Positions 44,425 through 57,720 of a DNA stretch of 64,000 bases are shown one piece after another. Made by a program: the position numbers and the translations under genes. The notes beneath the pieces were generated by a model, which was not told the DNA's origin, did not search any database, and saw nothing but the letters and a program-made list of their open reading frames with translations. The DNA is from Capnocytophaga stomatis. Its GTDB lineage: Bacteria > Bacteroidota > Bacteroidia > Flavobacteriales > Flavobacteriaceae. The stretch spans positions 1,364,001 to 1,428,000 of the forward strand of contig NZ_CP022387.1 of the NCBI RefSeq assembly GCF_002302635.1, written 5' to 3'. The number at the start of each line of letters is the position of its first letter. Positions within the stretch are counted from its first letter, which is position 1.

Positions 44425-45036
44425 ATGAAGAAAATATTTTTATGCTCTTCATTCAAAGATGTTTCACATTTGTTTGAAGAATTTGCAGATACCAATCTGG
44501 CAGGAAAGAAAGTAACCTTCATTCCCACAGCGAGCCTTACCGAAAAAGTTCGATTTTATGTTGATGCTGGCAGAAAATCCCTCGAAAAAATGGGACTTAT
44601 CATTGACGAATTGGAAATTTCTACCGCAACTTTGGAAGAAATCACCTACAAACTTCAGAATAACGATTTTATTTACGTCACAGGCGGAAATACTTTTTTC
44701 CTTCTGCAAGCATTGCGAAAATCGGGAGCTGACAAACTCATAAGAGAACAGGTTTTAGCTGGAAAAATCTATGTCGGGGAGTCGGCGGGAGCGATGATAC
44801 TTTCGCCTAATATTGAATATGTTACCAAAATGGATGATCCAAAACAAGCTCCTGATTTACAAGACTTTTCAGCTTTGGATTTGGTAGATTTCTACATCGT
44901 TCCGCATTACACCAATTTTCCGTTTGTGAAAGCCACTGAAGCAATCATCAATGAATACGAAAACACTTTACATTTGCTTCCTATCACTAACTCTCAAGCA
45001 ATTGAAGTGCGAAACAACAATGTAGAAATTAAATAA
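44425..45036 (+). CDS. Peptidase E-like (S51) / type 1 glutamine amidotransferase-like protein
   Basis: 203 aa. The nucleophile elbow GESAGA contains Ser120. Also visible are FIPTAS, YVTGGNTFFLLQAL and FYIVPHYTNFP, all typical of S51 family members. Peptidase E cleaves Asp-X dipeptides; related members have other roles. It is cytoplasmic, in an operon with VOC. Confidence 0.88.
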   Translation: MKKIFLCSSFKDVSHLFEEFADTNLAGKKVTFIPTASLTEKVRFYVDAGRKSLEKMGLIIDELEISTATLEEITYKLQNNDFIYVTGGNTFFLLQALRKSGADKLIREQVLAGKIYVGESAGAMILSPNIEYVTKMDDPKQAPDLQDFSALDLVDFYIVPHYTNFPFVKATEAIINEYENTLHLLPITNSQAIEVRNNNVEIK

Positions 45037-45125
45037 TTTTGCAAAAAGACGTACAACAAAATCACACGATATTATAATTTTTGCCTTAACTTTGCGTCCA
45101 AAATTTGAAAAATAATTCTACAAAA

Positions 45126-45896
45126 ATGCAAATTTTCACAGAAAATTATAAAGTACGAAGCACACAAATCAATTTAAACAATCAATTAGGATTGTACGGC
45201 GTTTTAGGAATGTTGCAAGATATCGCGGCAGAACACGCCTCGCATTTAGGGTTTGGTTACAAAGAATTAATACAAAAAGGATTTTTTTGGGCTTTAATTC
45301 AGCAGAAATTGAAAATGTTTGAATATCCCAAGTGGAACGAACAAATTACCATCAAAACGTGGTCATTGCCCATACAAGGAGTGTACGCCTTTCGTGAGTT
45401 TGAACTTTTTCACAACGAAAAAAAGATTGGCGAATGCTCAAGCACGTGGATAACACTTGATATAAAATCACGAAAACCGATTGATATTTCTGATAATCAG
45501 CATATTTTTATGCCACGAACCGATGGCGGACTGAATTTCAAAACCGAAAGAGTTATCTTGCCTTCATCAATGAACTTGGCATCCAAATTCAAAGTAAAAG
45601 CAAGCGATTTGGACGTTAATTCGCACGTTAATAACGTTAAGTACACGCAATGGGCTTTGGATATGATTCCGTTAGAAGAACATAAAAACTTCATTATCAA
45701 AGAATACGACATCAATTTCCTATCCGAAACCTTTTTTGATGATGAAATGGAAGGTTACGTAAGTGAACATAAATTCATTGATGAAAATCAGAAGAAAGTG
45801 GAATCATACTTCTATGCACAGAAAACAGGGGCAAATAAACCTGCATTCATCTCAAAATGGATTGCGGAAAGGCTTCCTCAAAGACATAATTTTTAA
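45126..45896 (+). CDS. Acyl-ACP thioesterase (FatA/FatB-like double hotdog)
   Basis: 256 aa from ATG 45126. A TTG at 45105 extends the frame, but the TAACTTTG -7 box at 45087-45094 would start transcription near 45101, leaving almost no leader for it. The first hotdog holds LGMLQDIAAEHASHLGFG and FFWALIQQKLKMFEYPKW. The second holds DLDVNSHVNNVKYTQWALD, the Asn/His motif of the catalytic domain. It releases fatty acids from ACP. Confidence 0.92.
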   Translation: MQIFTENYKVRSTQINLNNQLGLYGVLGMLQDIAAEHASHLGFGYKELIQKGFFWALIQQKLKMFEYPKWNEQITIKTWSLPIQGVYAFREFELFHNEKKIGECSSTWITLDIKSRKPIDISDNQHIFMPRTDGGLNFKTERVILPSSMNLASKFKVKASDLDVNSHVNNVKYTQWALDMIPLEEHKNFIIKEYDINFLSETFFDDEMEGYVSEHKFIDENQKKVESYFYAQKTGANKPAFISKWIAERLPQRHNF

Positions 45897-46015
45897 TCTT
45901 TTTGACTTCAAAAAATTCATAATTGAAATTTATAACAGAAATTTCATACGAATTAACGAGAAATTATTTTCTATCAAAAAACATTTAAAATACTGTTATT
46001 TAAATACTTAAATAA

Positions 46016-46054
46016 AAATTTGATTCATATTTTTACAGAATCAAATTTTTTTTT
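46016..46054 (+). terminator. Rho-independent terminator after the thioesterase
   Basis: An 11-bp perfect stem (AAATTTGATTC / GAATCAAATTT), an 11-base loop and a T-run. Confidence 0.75.
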
Positions 46055-46063
46055 ACAAAATAA

Positions 46064-46079
46064 AACTAAAAAAATAGTT
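46064..46079. promoter_or_regulatory. BlaI-type operator 1
   Basis: Palindrome AACTA-N6-TAGTT overlapping the -33 element of the blaI promoter. It has the same half-sites and spacing as operator 2, 19 bp away centre to centre. Confidence 0.7.
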
Positions 46080-46107
46080 GTAAACTAAGTTTTTAGTTAT
46101 ATATTTG
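46077..46107 (+). promoter_or_regulatory. blaI promoter
   Basis: GTTG (46077-46080), a 19-base spacer and TATATTTG (46100-46107). Both flanking palindromes lie on it. The ATG is at 46142. Confidence 0.75.
46083..46098. promoter_or_regulatory. BlaI-type operator 2
   Basis: Palindrome AACTA-N6-TAGTT filling the spacer between the -33 and -7 boxes. A bound repressor dimer here would exclude RNA polymerase. Confidence 0.7.
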
Positions 46108-46141
46108 CATCATAAAACACAAACATCATATTTTATAACTT

Positions 46142-46501
46142 ATGAAAACACTCACCAAAGCCGAAGAAGAAATTATGCAAGTATTGTGGCAATTGGGCAA
46201 AGGTACTGTAAATGACATCATTGCACAGATGAGCGACCCCAAACCTGCATACAATACCGTATCAACGGTGGTTCGGATATTGGAAAATAAAGGATTTGTT
46301 GACCACGAGCCTCACGGCAGAGGGTTCAGCTATTTCCCGATAATTGCCAAAGAAACTTACAGCCACAAATCGCTCAAAGCTTTGGCAGAAGGCTACTTTC
46401 AGGGGTCGTTTAAGTCGATGCTTTCCTTCTTCGTTGAAAAGAAAGATATCGACCTGAAAGATGTGGAAGACCTATTACAAAAACTTAAAAATGAAAAGTG
46501 A
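46142..46501 (+). CDS. BlaI/MecI/CopY family transcriptional repressor
   Basis: 119 aa. The winged helix (1-75) has LTKAEEEIMQVLWQLGKGTVNDI, PAYNTVSTVVRILENKGFVDHE and the wing HGRGFSYFPI. The C-terminal helical dimer region follows. It probably represses its own operon through the two palindromes upstream. Its stop overlaps the next start (TGATG), the usual coupling with the M56 peptidase that inactivates it. Confidence 0.93.
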   Translation: MKTLTKAEEEIMQVLWQLGKGTVNDIIAQMSDPKPAYNTVSTVVRILENKGFVDHEPHGRGFSYFPIIAKETYSHKSLKALAEGYFQGSFKSMLSFFVEKKDIDLKDVEDLLQKLKNEK

Positions 46502-47847
46502 TGGAAACCTTTTTGATTTATTCGGTTAAAACGATGTTCGTACAGCTTTTGTTTCTGTTGCTTTACGAAGCGTTTTTCAAGAACGAACCTTATTTCAGAA
46601 CAAATCGCCTTTTTTTGCTATCGGGAATTGTGTTTTCATTGGTATTGCCTTTTTTCCCGATTCCTTTGGCGAACGATAATTTTACAACAGTTATCCGTTT
46701 GGAAGAATTTATCGCTTATGCCGATGTTTCGTCAGGAAATATCGCTAAAACTTCCAAAACCAGCGTTATCAATTGGTATGAAGTGATTTACGGCATCGGG
46801 GCATTGTGCTTCGGATTGCTTTTCATCATAAAAATAATACGGTTGAGCCACCTATTGAGCCGTTCACAACGGGTGGTTCTGAACGGAACTCGTATTTTCC
46901 TTTTAGAGGATTTGACCCAAGCCTTCACATTTATGAATAACATTTATGTGAGTAAAGAACAAGCGGAAGAATCTTGCGTTATTGAACACGAAAAAGTGCA
47001 TCAAAAACAATGGCACTCGCTTGATTTGCTGTTTTTGGAGCTGATGAAGATTGTCTTTTGGTTTAATCCGTTGTTGTATTTCTATCAGAAACGATTGATA
47101 GAAGCACACGAATTTGAAGCCGACAGGCTAACCTTCCCCAAGTTTCAAAACTATTATTATCAAACACTTATTAACCAAGCTTTGGGAGCAAAGGTTGATT
47201 TACCTGCCAACTATTGGTTTGCTCCCAAACTTATCAAACGAAGACTAAGTATGTTACAACAAAAAGAAAAATCAACAAAAGGAATGTCAAAATACTTATT
47301 GGCAATCCCTGCATTGGCAGTTTCAGTGCTGATGCTTTCGGCAGGCAATGCCCCGCAAAACACTTTATCGGAAACGTTTCCAAAAATTTCTGTATCAAAA
47401 ACTAATAATACCTCACAAAATGCTTTACCTGAGGTACTTTCAAAAACTTCCGTATCAGAAGCCAATCTTGTAAATAAACAAGCTGTGAATGACACTTTGC
47501 CTTTCAAGGTAGTAGACAAAACACCTCGCTTTAAAGAGTGTGAAAATGTTCCTGAAAATGAAAATTTTGAATGTTTCAAAAAAGAATTAAATGCACATAT
47601 AGCACGTAATTTCAAATATCCGAAAGAGGCTGCTGAAAACGCTATACAAGGCAGGGTAAATGTTCATTTTAGTATTGGAACAGACGGAAAAGTTTCTATA
47701 AAATCAATGAAGGGTGGTGAAAAAGTGCTTCAAGAAGAAGCAAAACGCCTCATAGAAACATTACCTCAGCTCATCCCTGGGAAACACAAAGGTAAGAATG
47801 TTGCAGTAACATTCATTTATCCGATAAATTTTAAATTAACACCGTAA
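46501..47847 (+). CDS. BlaR1/MecR1-type M56 metallopeptidase with TonB C-terminal domain
   Basis: 448 aa from ATG 46501. Three or four membrane helices surround the zinc motif HEKVH (in IEHEKVHQKQW), with EAHEFEADR completing the M56 site. After the last helix (~270-285) come two copies of a ~20-residue Ser/Asn-rich linker repeat (QNTLSETFPKISVSKTNN, QNALPEVLSKTSVSEANL), then a TonB-C domain (~355-448; NFKYPKEAAENAIQGRVNVHF). The penicillin-binding sensor of classical BlaR1 is absent, so the signal sensed is probably not a beta-lactam. Confidence 0.92.
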   Translation: METFLIYSVKTMFVQLLFLLLYEAFFKNEPYFRTNRLFLLSGIVFSLVLPFFPIPLANDNFTTVIRLEEFIAYADVSSGNIAKTSKTSVINWYEVIYGIGALCFGLLFIIKIIRLSHLLSRSQRVVLNGTRIFLLEDLTQAFTFMNNIYVSKEQAEESCVIEHEKVHQKQWHSLDLLFLELMKIVFWFNPLLYFYQKRLIEAHEFEADRLTFPKFQNYYYQTLINQALGAKVDLPANYWFAPKLIKRRLSMLQQKEKSTKGMSKYLLAIPALAVSVLMLSAGNAPQNTLSETFPKISVSKTNNTSQNALPEVLSKTSVSEANLVNKQAVNDTLPFKVVDKTPRFKECENVPENENFECFKKELNAHIARNFKYPKEAAENAIQGRVNVHFSIGTDGKVSIKSMKGGEKVLQEEAKRLIETLPQLIPGKHKGKNVAVTFIYPINFKLTP

Positions 47848-47853
47848 AATTCT

Positions 47854-51962
<4,109 letters not shown>

Positions 51963-51983
51963 AAAACTTTAAAAATACTAAGC

Positions 51984-52015
51984 AAAAACCTCAGAAATTC
52001 TCTGAGGTTTTTTTG
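51984..52015 (+). terminator. Rho-independent terminator after GH2
   Basis: A 12-bp perfect stem (AAAAACCTCAGA / TCTGAGGTTTTT), a 5-base loop and a T-run. Confidence 0.88.
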
Positions 52016-52021
52016 TATTCT

Positions 52022-52219
52022 TTAGTGCCGACCCCCTCCTGCCCCTCTACCACTTATGAATGTTTCACATTTTACCGAATAAAGAGTATGATTTAGTTTT
52101 AAGCCCAAGTCTTTTATTTTGTTTAGTTTTTTTCTTGCCGTTCTGTCATATACAACATTTTGAATCCAATACACAGCAATAAATAACAGAATAAAAAAAA
52201 TAGGATATATAAAATTCAT
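52022..52219 (-). CDS. Possible small membrane protein
   Basis: 65 aa. The N-terminal hydrophobic helix MNFIYPIFFILLFIAVYWIQ is followed by a basic segment. The C-terminus SGRGAGGGRH comes from a GC-rich patch unlike the surroundings and suggests a truncated or replaced 3' end. It has no recognised family and may not be expressed. Confidence 0.4.
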   Translation of the reverse strand: MNFIYPIFFILLFIAVYWIQNVVYDRTARKKLNKIKDLGLKLNHTLYSVKCETFISGRGAGGGRH

Positions 52220-52396
52220 TTTGAATGATATTTTTTAAGTGTTTGTTATTTAATGGTTTATATCATTTTTTTATTTAAAAGAGGAGCAAAAACAACTATA
52301 AGGAAAGGGATAGAGGTGTTTTCGTATTTTACTTGCTAAAAAGTTATCGGGAGTATTAAAATTACTCTAACATATTGATATAAATGGTCGTGTTAT

Positions 52397-52515
52397 AAAA
52401 AGTATGATAATCGTTTCGGTTGTCAGGCTGAGCGAAGTCGAAGCCTGTAATAATAAGGCTTCGACTTCGCTCAGCCTGACAGAAACATCCTCTCTTTTAA
52501 GGTATCATACTTTTT
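52397..52515. repeat. Nested REP-like palindrome
   Basis: The inner perfect 26-bp inverted repeat is 52421-52446 with 52456-52481 (9-base loop), carrying GCTGAGCGAAGTCGAAGCC. The outer 13-bp perfect repeat AAAAAGTATGATA is 52397-52409 with 52503-52515. Short GTTTC blocks sit symmetrically between the two. It occupies a 378-bp intergenic gap (52220-52597) in which I see nothing else but AT-rich sequence. The inner core is locally GC-rich. Confidence 0.85.
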
Positions 52516-52597
52516 TGCATCACTATCATATAAATTAACTTGTTAAGTGAAACTTTGACTGATTCTTGGTTGGTTGTTGTGGATAATTTCTCGTTAA

Positions 52598-53329
52598 TCA
52601 AAGTGATTTTAGTTTTTCGATAATCTTTATAAATTCGTTTCCATCACCAATTTCCCTTTCTTTTTCATCGATAAAATTATAGGGAATTCCTCCTTCCACG
52701 TATTGTAAAACGCCATTTTTATCCAAAAATAAATTTAGAGGAAACGACTTTATTCCCAGTTCGTTTATTAAATCTTTAGCGTCAATTAAATGTTCAAAAT
52801 CAAAGGAGTGTGACTTTAGGAAATTTTCGACGATTTCTTTCTTCTCATAGGTAATTGCTATAAAATTAAAATCGTCTTTGTATTTCTCCTTGATTTTATT
52901 TAAAACAGGCATCTCATCGATGCAAGGAGCACACCTCGTAAACCAAAAATTTATCATTGTAGGTTTTCCTTTTAATTTTTCCAAATCAAATTTTACGCCT
53001 GTCAAGGTGTTCAAACTGAATTTGGGAAATTCTTTATTTTTATGTTCAGAAAGAGGTGTTGACTTAAAAAGCTCGTCGTGTTTTTTGTCACTCATATCAA
53101 AGGAAACATTAACAATAATTGAATCTTCCTTGGTTTGCGTTTTCTCTTCCACCAAACAGGCATAAATTTTTACGCCAAGGCTTTTTGTCATTTTCTCTTC
53201 CAAATTGGAAATAACTTGTTTTACTTGATGTTCGGTAAGTCTGTTTTTTCCGTCTGTACTATAGTATTTAGTTTGAGAATACGAAACAACTGAAACAAAA
53301 AGGATTAATAGTGATGTTAATTTTTTCAT
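52598..53329 (-). CDS. TlpA-like secreted thioredoxin-fold protein
   Basis: 243 aa. The signal peptide runs to VVSYSQ. The N-terminal ~80 residues are unassigned. The C-terminal redoxin domain has the active site CAPC (Cys133, Cys136 in NFWFTRCAPC) and the cis-Pro loop KSFPLNLFLDKNG. It is a periplasmic disulfide reductase/exchange protein by family. It is a single gene next to the palindromic element. Confidence 0.9.
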   Translation of the reverse strand: MKKLTSLLILFVSVVSYSQTKYYSTDGKNRLTEHQVKQVISNLEEKMTKSLGVKIYACLVEEKTQTKEDSIIVNVSFDMSDKKHDELFKSTPLSEHKNKEFPKFSLNTLTGVKFDLEKLKGKPTMINFWFTRCAPCIDEMPVLNKIKEKYKDDFNFIAITYEKKEIVENFLKSHSFDFEHLIDAKDLINELGIKSFPLNLFLDKNGVLQYVEGGIPYNFIDEKEREIGDGNEFIKIIEKLKSL

Positions 53330-53505
53330 TACTTCTGAATATTTTATGATTGGTTTTCATACTTTATTATTATCACTGATTCTTATTTAAGAATTTATTA
53401 AATTAAAAATCAGAATAATAGATATTTACAGAGCTAAAGTAAAAATATTTTTTTAAAGAAACAAACTATAAGCAATTTTTTGAAATTACAACATCACTCC
53501 TCTTG

Positions 53506-54996
53506 CTACTCTAATTTCAATTTTTCCACTATTTTTCGGTCGTTGGCAAGGCGTTGTACTTTGTTTTGTCCGCCGAGTTTTCCTAACGATTTCATATAGT
53601 CGGAAAAACCATCTTTTGCTACTTTAGTGATTTTCAATGGTTGAAGCACCTTACCTTGAATCAAATCAAAGTAATACGAATTCTGCTCCTGCATCAAAGC
53701 ATCTACTTTAAGTGCAAATGATTTTAAATCAGAAGGTTCGTTTTCAAATTCAATAAACCATTCGTGGTAAGGCAATTGGTTTGGAGCGGGATTTACCTGC
53801 GGAGCAACAGTAAATTCGGTGATGCGAACGTCTGTTCCTGCTGTGGCTTTGCGGATTGCTTCCTCCACTTCCTTGGCAATGACGTGTTCGCCAAAAGCAG
53901 AAATAAAATGTTTTATACGCCCCGAAACCACCACTCGATACGGCTTGGTTGAAGTAAATTGCACCGTATCGCCAATGTTATACGCCCATAATCCTGCGTT
54001 GGTGGAAATAATCATTGCGTAATTGACCCCTATTTCTACATCTTTGATAGTGAGCCTTTTCGGATTTTCCGAAAAGAAATCATCTGCCTTGATAAATTCA
54101 TAAAAAATGCCGGAATTCAGCAGCAGAAGCATTCCCTTTTCGGTTTGACTATCCTGATAAGCGAAAAATCCTTCCGAAGCCGGAAAAAGTTCGATACTAT
54201 CTACCTTTCTGCCAATAAGATGCTCGAATTTTTGTCGGTAGGGTTCGTAATTTACGCCTCCGTAGATGAATAAATGGAAGTTTTTAAACAAATCGCCCAC
54301 GCTCTTGCCCGATTTCTCACGAAGTTTCTCAAAATACATTTGCACCCACGACGGAATACCGCTGATAACCATCATATCTTCATTTCGAGTTTCCTCAACG
54401 ATAGCATCTACTTTGGTTTCCCAATCGTCGATGCAATTGGTTTCCCACGATGGCATTCGGTTTTTTTGCAGATATTTGGGAACATAATGTGCCGAAATGC
54501 CTGACAAACGCCCTAATTTGATGCCGTTTTTCTCTTCCAAAATAGGGCTTCCTTGCAAGAAAATCATTTTTCCGTTGACAAAATCGGCTTTTTGAGTTTC
54601 GTGAATGTAGCACAAAATGGCATCGCGAGCGGCTTCGATATGATAAGGCATTGATGCTTTGGTGATTGGAATGTATTTGGCACCGCTGGTAGTTCCCGAA
54701 GTTTTGGCAAAATAAATCGGTTTGCCTTGCCAAAGTATGTTTTCTTCCCCTGCCACAACTCGTTCAATGTAAGGCTTTAACGCTTCATAATCACGAACGG
54801 GAACGTTTTTAACAAAATCGGAATGCGAGGTAATCTCCTGAAAATGATGGTCTTTCCCGAATTGAGTATTTTTTGCATTTTGGATAAGTTCCTGAAATAC
54901 TTTTTCTTGCGTTTGAATAGGATGATTTGCCCATCGGTCGATTTTTTTTCTTACCGAAGCGGCGAATATTTTGGCTAAAAACGATTTTAGTGACAT
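53506..54996 (-). CDS. GH3 (auxin-responsive promoter) family acyl-adenylate ligase
   Basis: 496 aa. The adenylate-forming motif is FAKTSGTTSGAKYIP, with the second motif FPASEGFFAYQ and ...GLWAYNIGDTVQFTSTKPYRVVVSGRIKHFISAFGEHV. It is homologous to plant GH3 amino-acid/acyl ligases; bacterial substrates are unknown. It is the last gene of a run that starts with mrp (79 bp after the M23 peptidase gene). Confidence 0.92.
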   Translation of the reverse strand: MSLKSFLAKIFAASVRKKIDRWANHPIQTQEKVFQELIQNAKNTQFGKDHHFQEITSHSDFVKNVPVRDYEALKPYIERVVAGEENILWQGKPIYFAKTSGTTSGAKYIPITKASMPYHIEAARDAILCYIHETQKADFVNGKMIFLQGSPILEEKNGIKLGRLSGISAHYVPKYLQKNRMPSWETNCIDDWETKVDAIVEETRNEDMMVISGIPSWVQMYFEKLREKSGKSVGDLFKNFHLFIYGGVNYEPYRQKFEHLIGRKVDSIELFPASEGFFAYQDSQTEKGMLLLLNSGIFYEFIKADDFFSENPKRLTIKDVEIGVNYAMIISTNAGLWAYNIGDTVQFTSTKPYRVVVSGRIKHFISAFGEHVIAKEVEEAIRKATAGTDVRITEFTVAPQVNPAPNQLPYHEWFIEFENEPSDLKSFALKVDALMQEQNSYYFDLIQGKVLQPLKITKVAKDGFSDYMKSLGKLGGQNKVQRLANDRKIVEKLKLE

Positions 54997-55075
54997 AATT
55001 TCAAAGGTTGGAAAAAATTTAAGGTTTTAATGATTAATAAGTTACAATGTTTGATTCTTATTTTTCAGCAGATTA

Positions 55076-55951
55076 TTACTTAAACTCAATATAACTTTTC
55101 GGATTCATTGGATAACCGTTGCTCCAAAGTTCAAAATGAAGATGTGCTCCGGTGGAAAGTTCGCCCGTATTACCAACAGTAGCAATAACTTCACCTGCAC
55201 GAACTTGGTCGCCTTGTTTCTTCACCATTGAAGCATTATGTTTGTAAACAGATACCAAATTCTCCTTATGTTCAATGATGATAACGTTACCTGTAGCTAT
55301 TGTCCATTCAGCGAAAATAACAGTTCCGTCAGCAACCGATTTTACCGCTGTTCCTTCAGGAGCCACAATATCAATACCATAATGACGCGTTTGCGGACGA
55401 TATTCGTTGGAAATCACTCCCGAAACAGGCGGAAACAACAAAATCTCTTTATTCTGATAAAGTGCCTTCTCAAAAACGTTGTAGCGGTCTTCCTCAGCAA
55501 CCTCTTGACGTAATAAAGAATCTTGCTTATTTGGGCTTAAATCAATCGATTTTGGGTCAAATTTATAAGCCTCATAAAGAGAATCCTTTTTGATTTGCTC
55601 GTGGTGAATATCGCCTGTAAGCACTTTTTTGATTGAAGTTAAATACACTTCGTTTTTCTTCATTTCGTTTTCAAGTGAATCCAATTTGAAGACCAAATTA
55701 ATGGTTTCTTGCTTGTTTTTTACTTCTGAAAATCCTAAAATGTACTGTTTCAGAGGAGTATAAATAATCAGCAAAGTAGTGAGAATAATCACCAACAATG
55801 AAAAAAGTGAGCCCACTACGAAGATATTAAGCCGACTCAAACGCATAGAAGCCTTTTCCTCAAAGGTTTCCTCATCCATAAACACTAAACGATACTTGCT
55901 CAGTAATTTACGCTTGATATACTGTTTTTTGGTTTCCTTCGCTGAACTCAT
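55076..55951 (-). CDS. M23 family metallopeptidase (peptidoglycan endopeptidase)
   Basis: 291 aa. One membrane helix (~42-65) is followed by a periplasmic coiled region, then LytM: His190 and Asp194 (HYGID), and HLHFE with His270 and His272. All zinc ligands are present, so it is probably catalytic, cleaving peptide crosslinks during growth. It lies 97 bp downstream of the NifU-like gene on the same strand. Confidence 0.93.
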   Translation of the reverse strand: MSSAKETKKQYIKRKLLSKYRLVFMDEETFEEKASMRLSRLNIFVVGSLFSLLVIILTTLLIIYTPLKQYILGFSEVKNKQETINLVFKLDSLENEMKKNEVYLTSIKKVLTGDIHHEQIKKDSLYEAYKFDPKSIDLSPNKQDSLLRQEVAEEDRYNVFEKALYQNKEILLFPPVSGVISNEYRPQTRHYGIDIVAPEGTAVKSVADGTVIFAEWTIATGNVIIIEHKENLVSVYKHNASMVKKQGDQVRAGEVIATVGNTGELSTGAHLHFELWSNGYPMNPKSYIEFK

Positions 55952-56048
55952 TTTTCAAGGATTTTTAGATGTGTTTACATATCAAAAATCAAAAGTTAGA
56001 AAACTGAAAAACAAACCTTCAGAAGACTAACTTTTGAATAATAAAAAA

Positions 56049-56297
56049 CTACGCAATGTTTATAACTTGTTCAATTTGCGGAACGTATTTCTTTATAGTC
56101 ATTTCAACGCCACTTTTTAAGGTAAGTTGATTCACACTACAACCGATGCAATTTCCTTCCAATTTAACTTTCACAATTTTATCGTCCTCAATATCAACTA
56201 AGGTGATATCTCCCCCATCGCTTTGTAAAAATGGTCGGATTTCATCTAAGGCTTTCAAAACGTTTTCTCTTACAGTCTCTGATGTCATCATTTCCAA
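56049..56297 (-). CDS. NifU C-terminal-domain Fe-S protein
   Basis: 82 aa. The CxxC is at Cys50 and Cys53 (GNCIGCSVNQLTL), after the RPFLQSDGGDITLVDIEDD helix-strand. It is a scaffold or carrier for Fe-S clusters. Placed 14 bp after mrp, it supports an Fe-S assembly pair. Start choice among the clustered ATGs (56297 or nearby) is uncertain. Confidence 0.93.
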   Translation of the reverse strand: MEMMTSETVRENVLKALDEIRPFLQSDGGDITLVDIEDDKIVKVKLEGNCIGCSVNQLTLKSGVEMTIKKYVPQIEQVINIA

Positions 56298-56311
56298 ATT
56301 ATTTTATACTA

Positions 56312-57454
56312 TTACTTTTTGCTACTGCACCCTGCCATTGTTGTAATTTTGATGGCTTCGGAAGGTGGCAGACTTTTATTGCGTTCTGCCACGCTTTGTA
56401 CTACATTTCTGGCAAGTTGTACAAAGGCTTCGGCTTGTGGTGTATTTTCCTGCAATGCTGCAGGTCTGCCCACATCACCCGATTCGCGTATACTTTGCAC
56501 CAACGGAATTTCTCCCAAGAAAGGTACATTCAAATCCTCTGAAAGATGCTTTGCACCTTCTTTACCAAAGATGTAATATTTGTTATTTGGCAATTCTTCA
56601 GGAGTGAAATACGCCATATTTTCTACAATTCCTAAAACAGGAACATTGATGGTTTCCTGCTGGAACATTGCTACTCCTTTTTGAGCATCGGCAAGGGCTA
56701 TTTTTTGCGGGGTACTAACCACTACGGCTCCCGTAACAGGCATCGCTTGCATAATACTCAAATGAATATCACCCGTTCCCGGAGGCAAATCTAACAATAA
56801 AAAGTCCAATTCACCCCAATCGGCATCAAAAATCATTTGGTTCAATGCCTTTGCAGCCATTGGTCCTCGCCAAATTACAGCCTGATTCGGATTTGTAAAA
56901 AAACCTATTGAAAGTACTTTTACGCCATAATTTTCAATCGGTTTCATTTTTGATTTTCCATCTACGTTTACCGAAATTGGTTTTTCATCGGCAACATCGA
57001 ACATTATAGGCATCGAAGGACCGTAAATGTCGGCATCCAACAAACCAACACTAAATCCCATTTTTGCCAATGAAACTGCTAAGTTTGCCGTGACGGTTGA
57101 TTTTCCGACACCACCTTTTCCTGAAGCCACCGCAACGATATTTTTAATTCCCGGAATGGGTTTGCCTTTTATTTCAGGACGCTCGGGAGCAATCACTTTC
57201 ACATTCACGAACACTTTGGCTTTTTCGTGAACTTCGTTGTGAATTGCTTTCATAATTTCAACTTCAGTACGTTTTTTGGCTTGCAAGCTTGGATTGTTAA
57301 TTACCACATCCACAACTACTTCATCACCAAAAACAACAATATTTTGTACAGCTCCGCTATCAGCCATATTTTTTCCTTCGCCCGGAACTGTAATTTTGCG
57401 TAATGCTTCTAAAACGCTTTTCTTCTCAATCTTTTGCATATTATTTATAATCAT
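56312..57454 (-). CDS. mrp: Mrp/NBP35 family Fe-S cluster carrier ATPase
   Basis: 380 aa. The N-terminal DUF59 (MIP18-like) domain spans ~7-95. The deviant Walker A GKGGVGKST (112-120) follows, with LLDADIYGPSMPIMF and DLPPGTGDIHLS. It delivers Fe-S clusters to apo-proteins. A start at 57439 (MQKIEKK) is an equally good alternative. It is first in the run mrp, nifU-like, M23, GH3. Confidence 0.94.
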   Translation of the reverse strand: MIINNMQKIEKKSVLEALRKITVPGEGKNMADSGAVQNIVVFGDEVVVDVVINNPSLQAKKRTEVEIMKAIHNEVHEKAKVFVNVKVIAPERPEIKGKPIPGIKNIVAVASGKGGVGKSTVTANLAVSLAKMGFSVGLLDADIYGPSMPIMFDVADEKPISVNVDGKSKMKPIENYGVKVLSIGFFTNPNQAVIWRGPMAAKALNQMIFDADWGELDFLLLDLPPGTGDIHLSIMQAMPVTGAVVVSTPQKIALADAQKGVAMFQQETINVPVLGIVENMAYFTPEELPNNKYYIFGKEGAKHLSEDLNVPFLGEIPLVQSIRESGDVGRPAALQENTPQAEAFVQLARNVVQSVAERNKSLPPSEAIKITTMAGCSSKK

Positions 57455-57720
57455 TTACTACGGATAAAACCTCAACACAAATAAGAAATTAAACACTAAA
57501 TTGAGTACAAATTATCCATTTCGCAAATATACAATCTTATTTTGAAAAGCTAAAAATAATGGATTTTTTTTAGAAAGAATAATTGAAGTAATTTGCATAT
57601 CATCAAAAATCAATTCAACATATTCAATGCAATAAAATTCTTTTAAAATATAAAAAATTACAGTAATTTTGTATTTTCAAAATATTGGTAATGTGTTTTT
57701 TAAGATAAAAAAACAGACAA

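Noticed and set aside
45763-46011. Small plus-strand frame after the acyl-ACP thioesterase
   Set aside because: It is mostly inside the thioesterase gene in another frame, with an AT-rich tail and no features.
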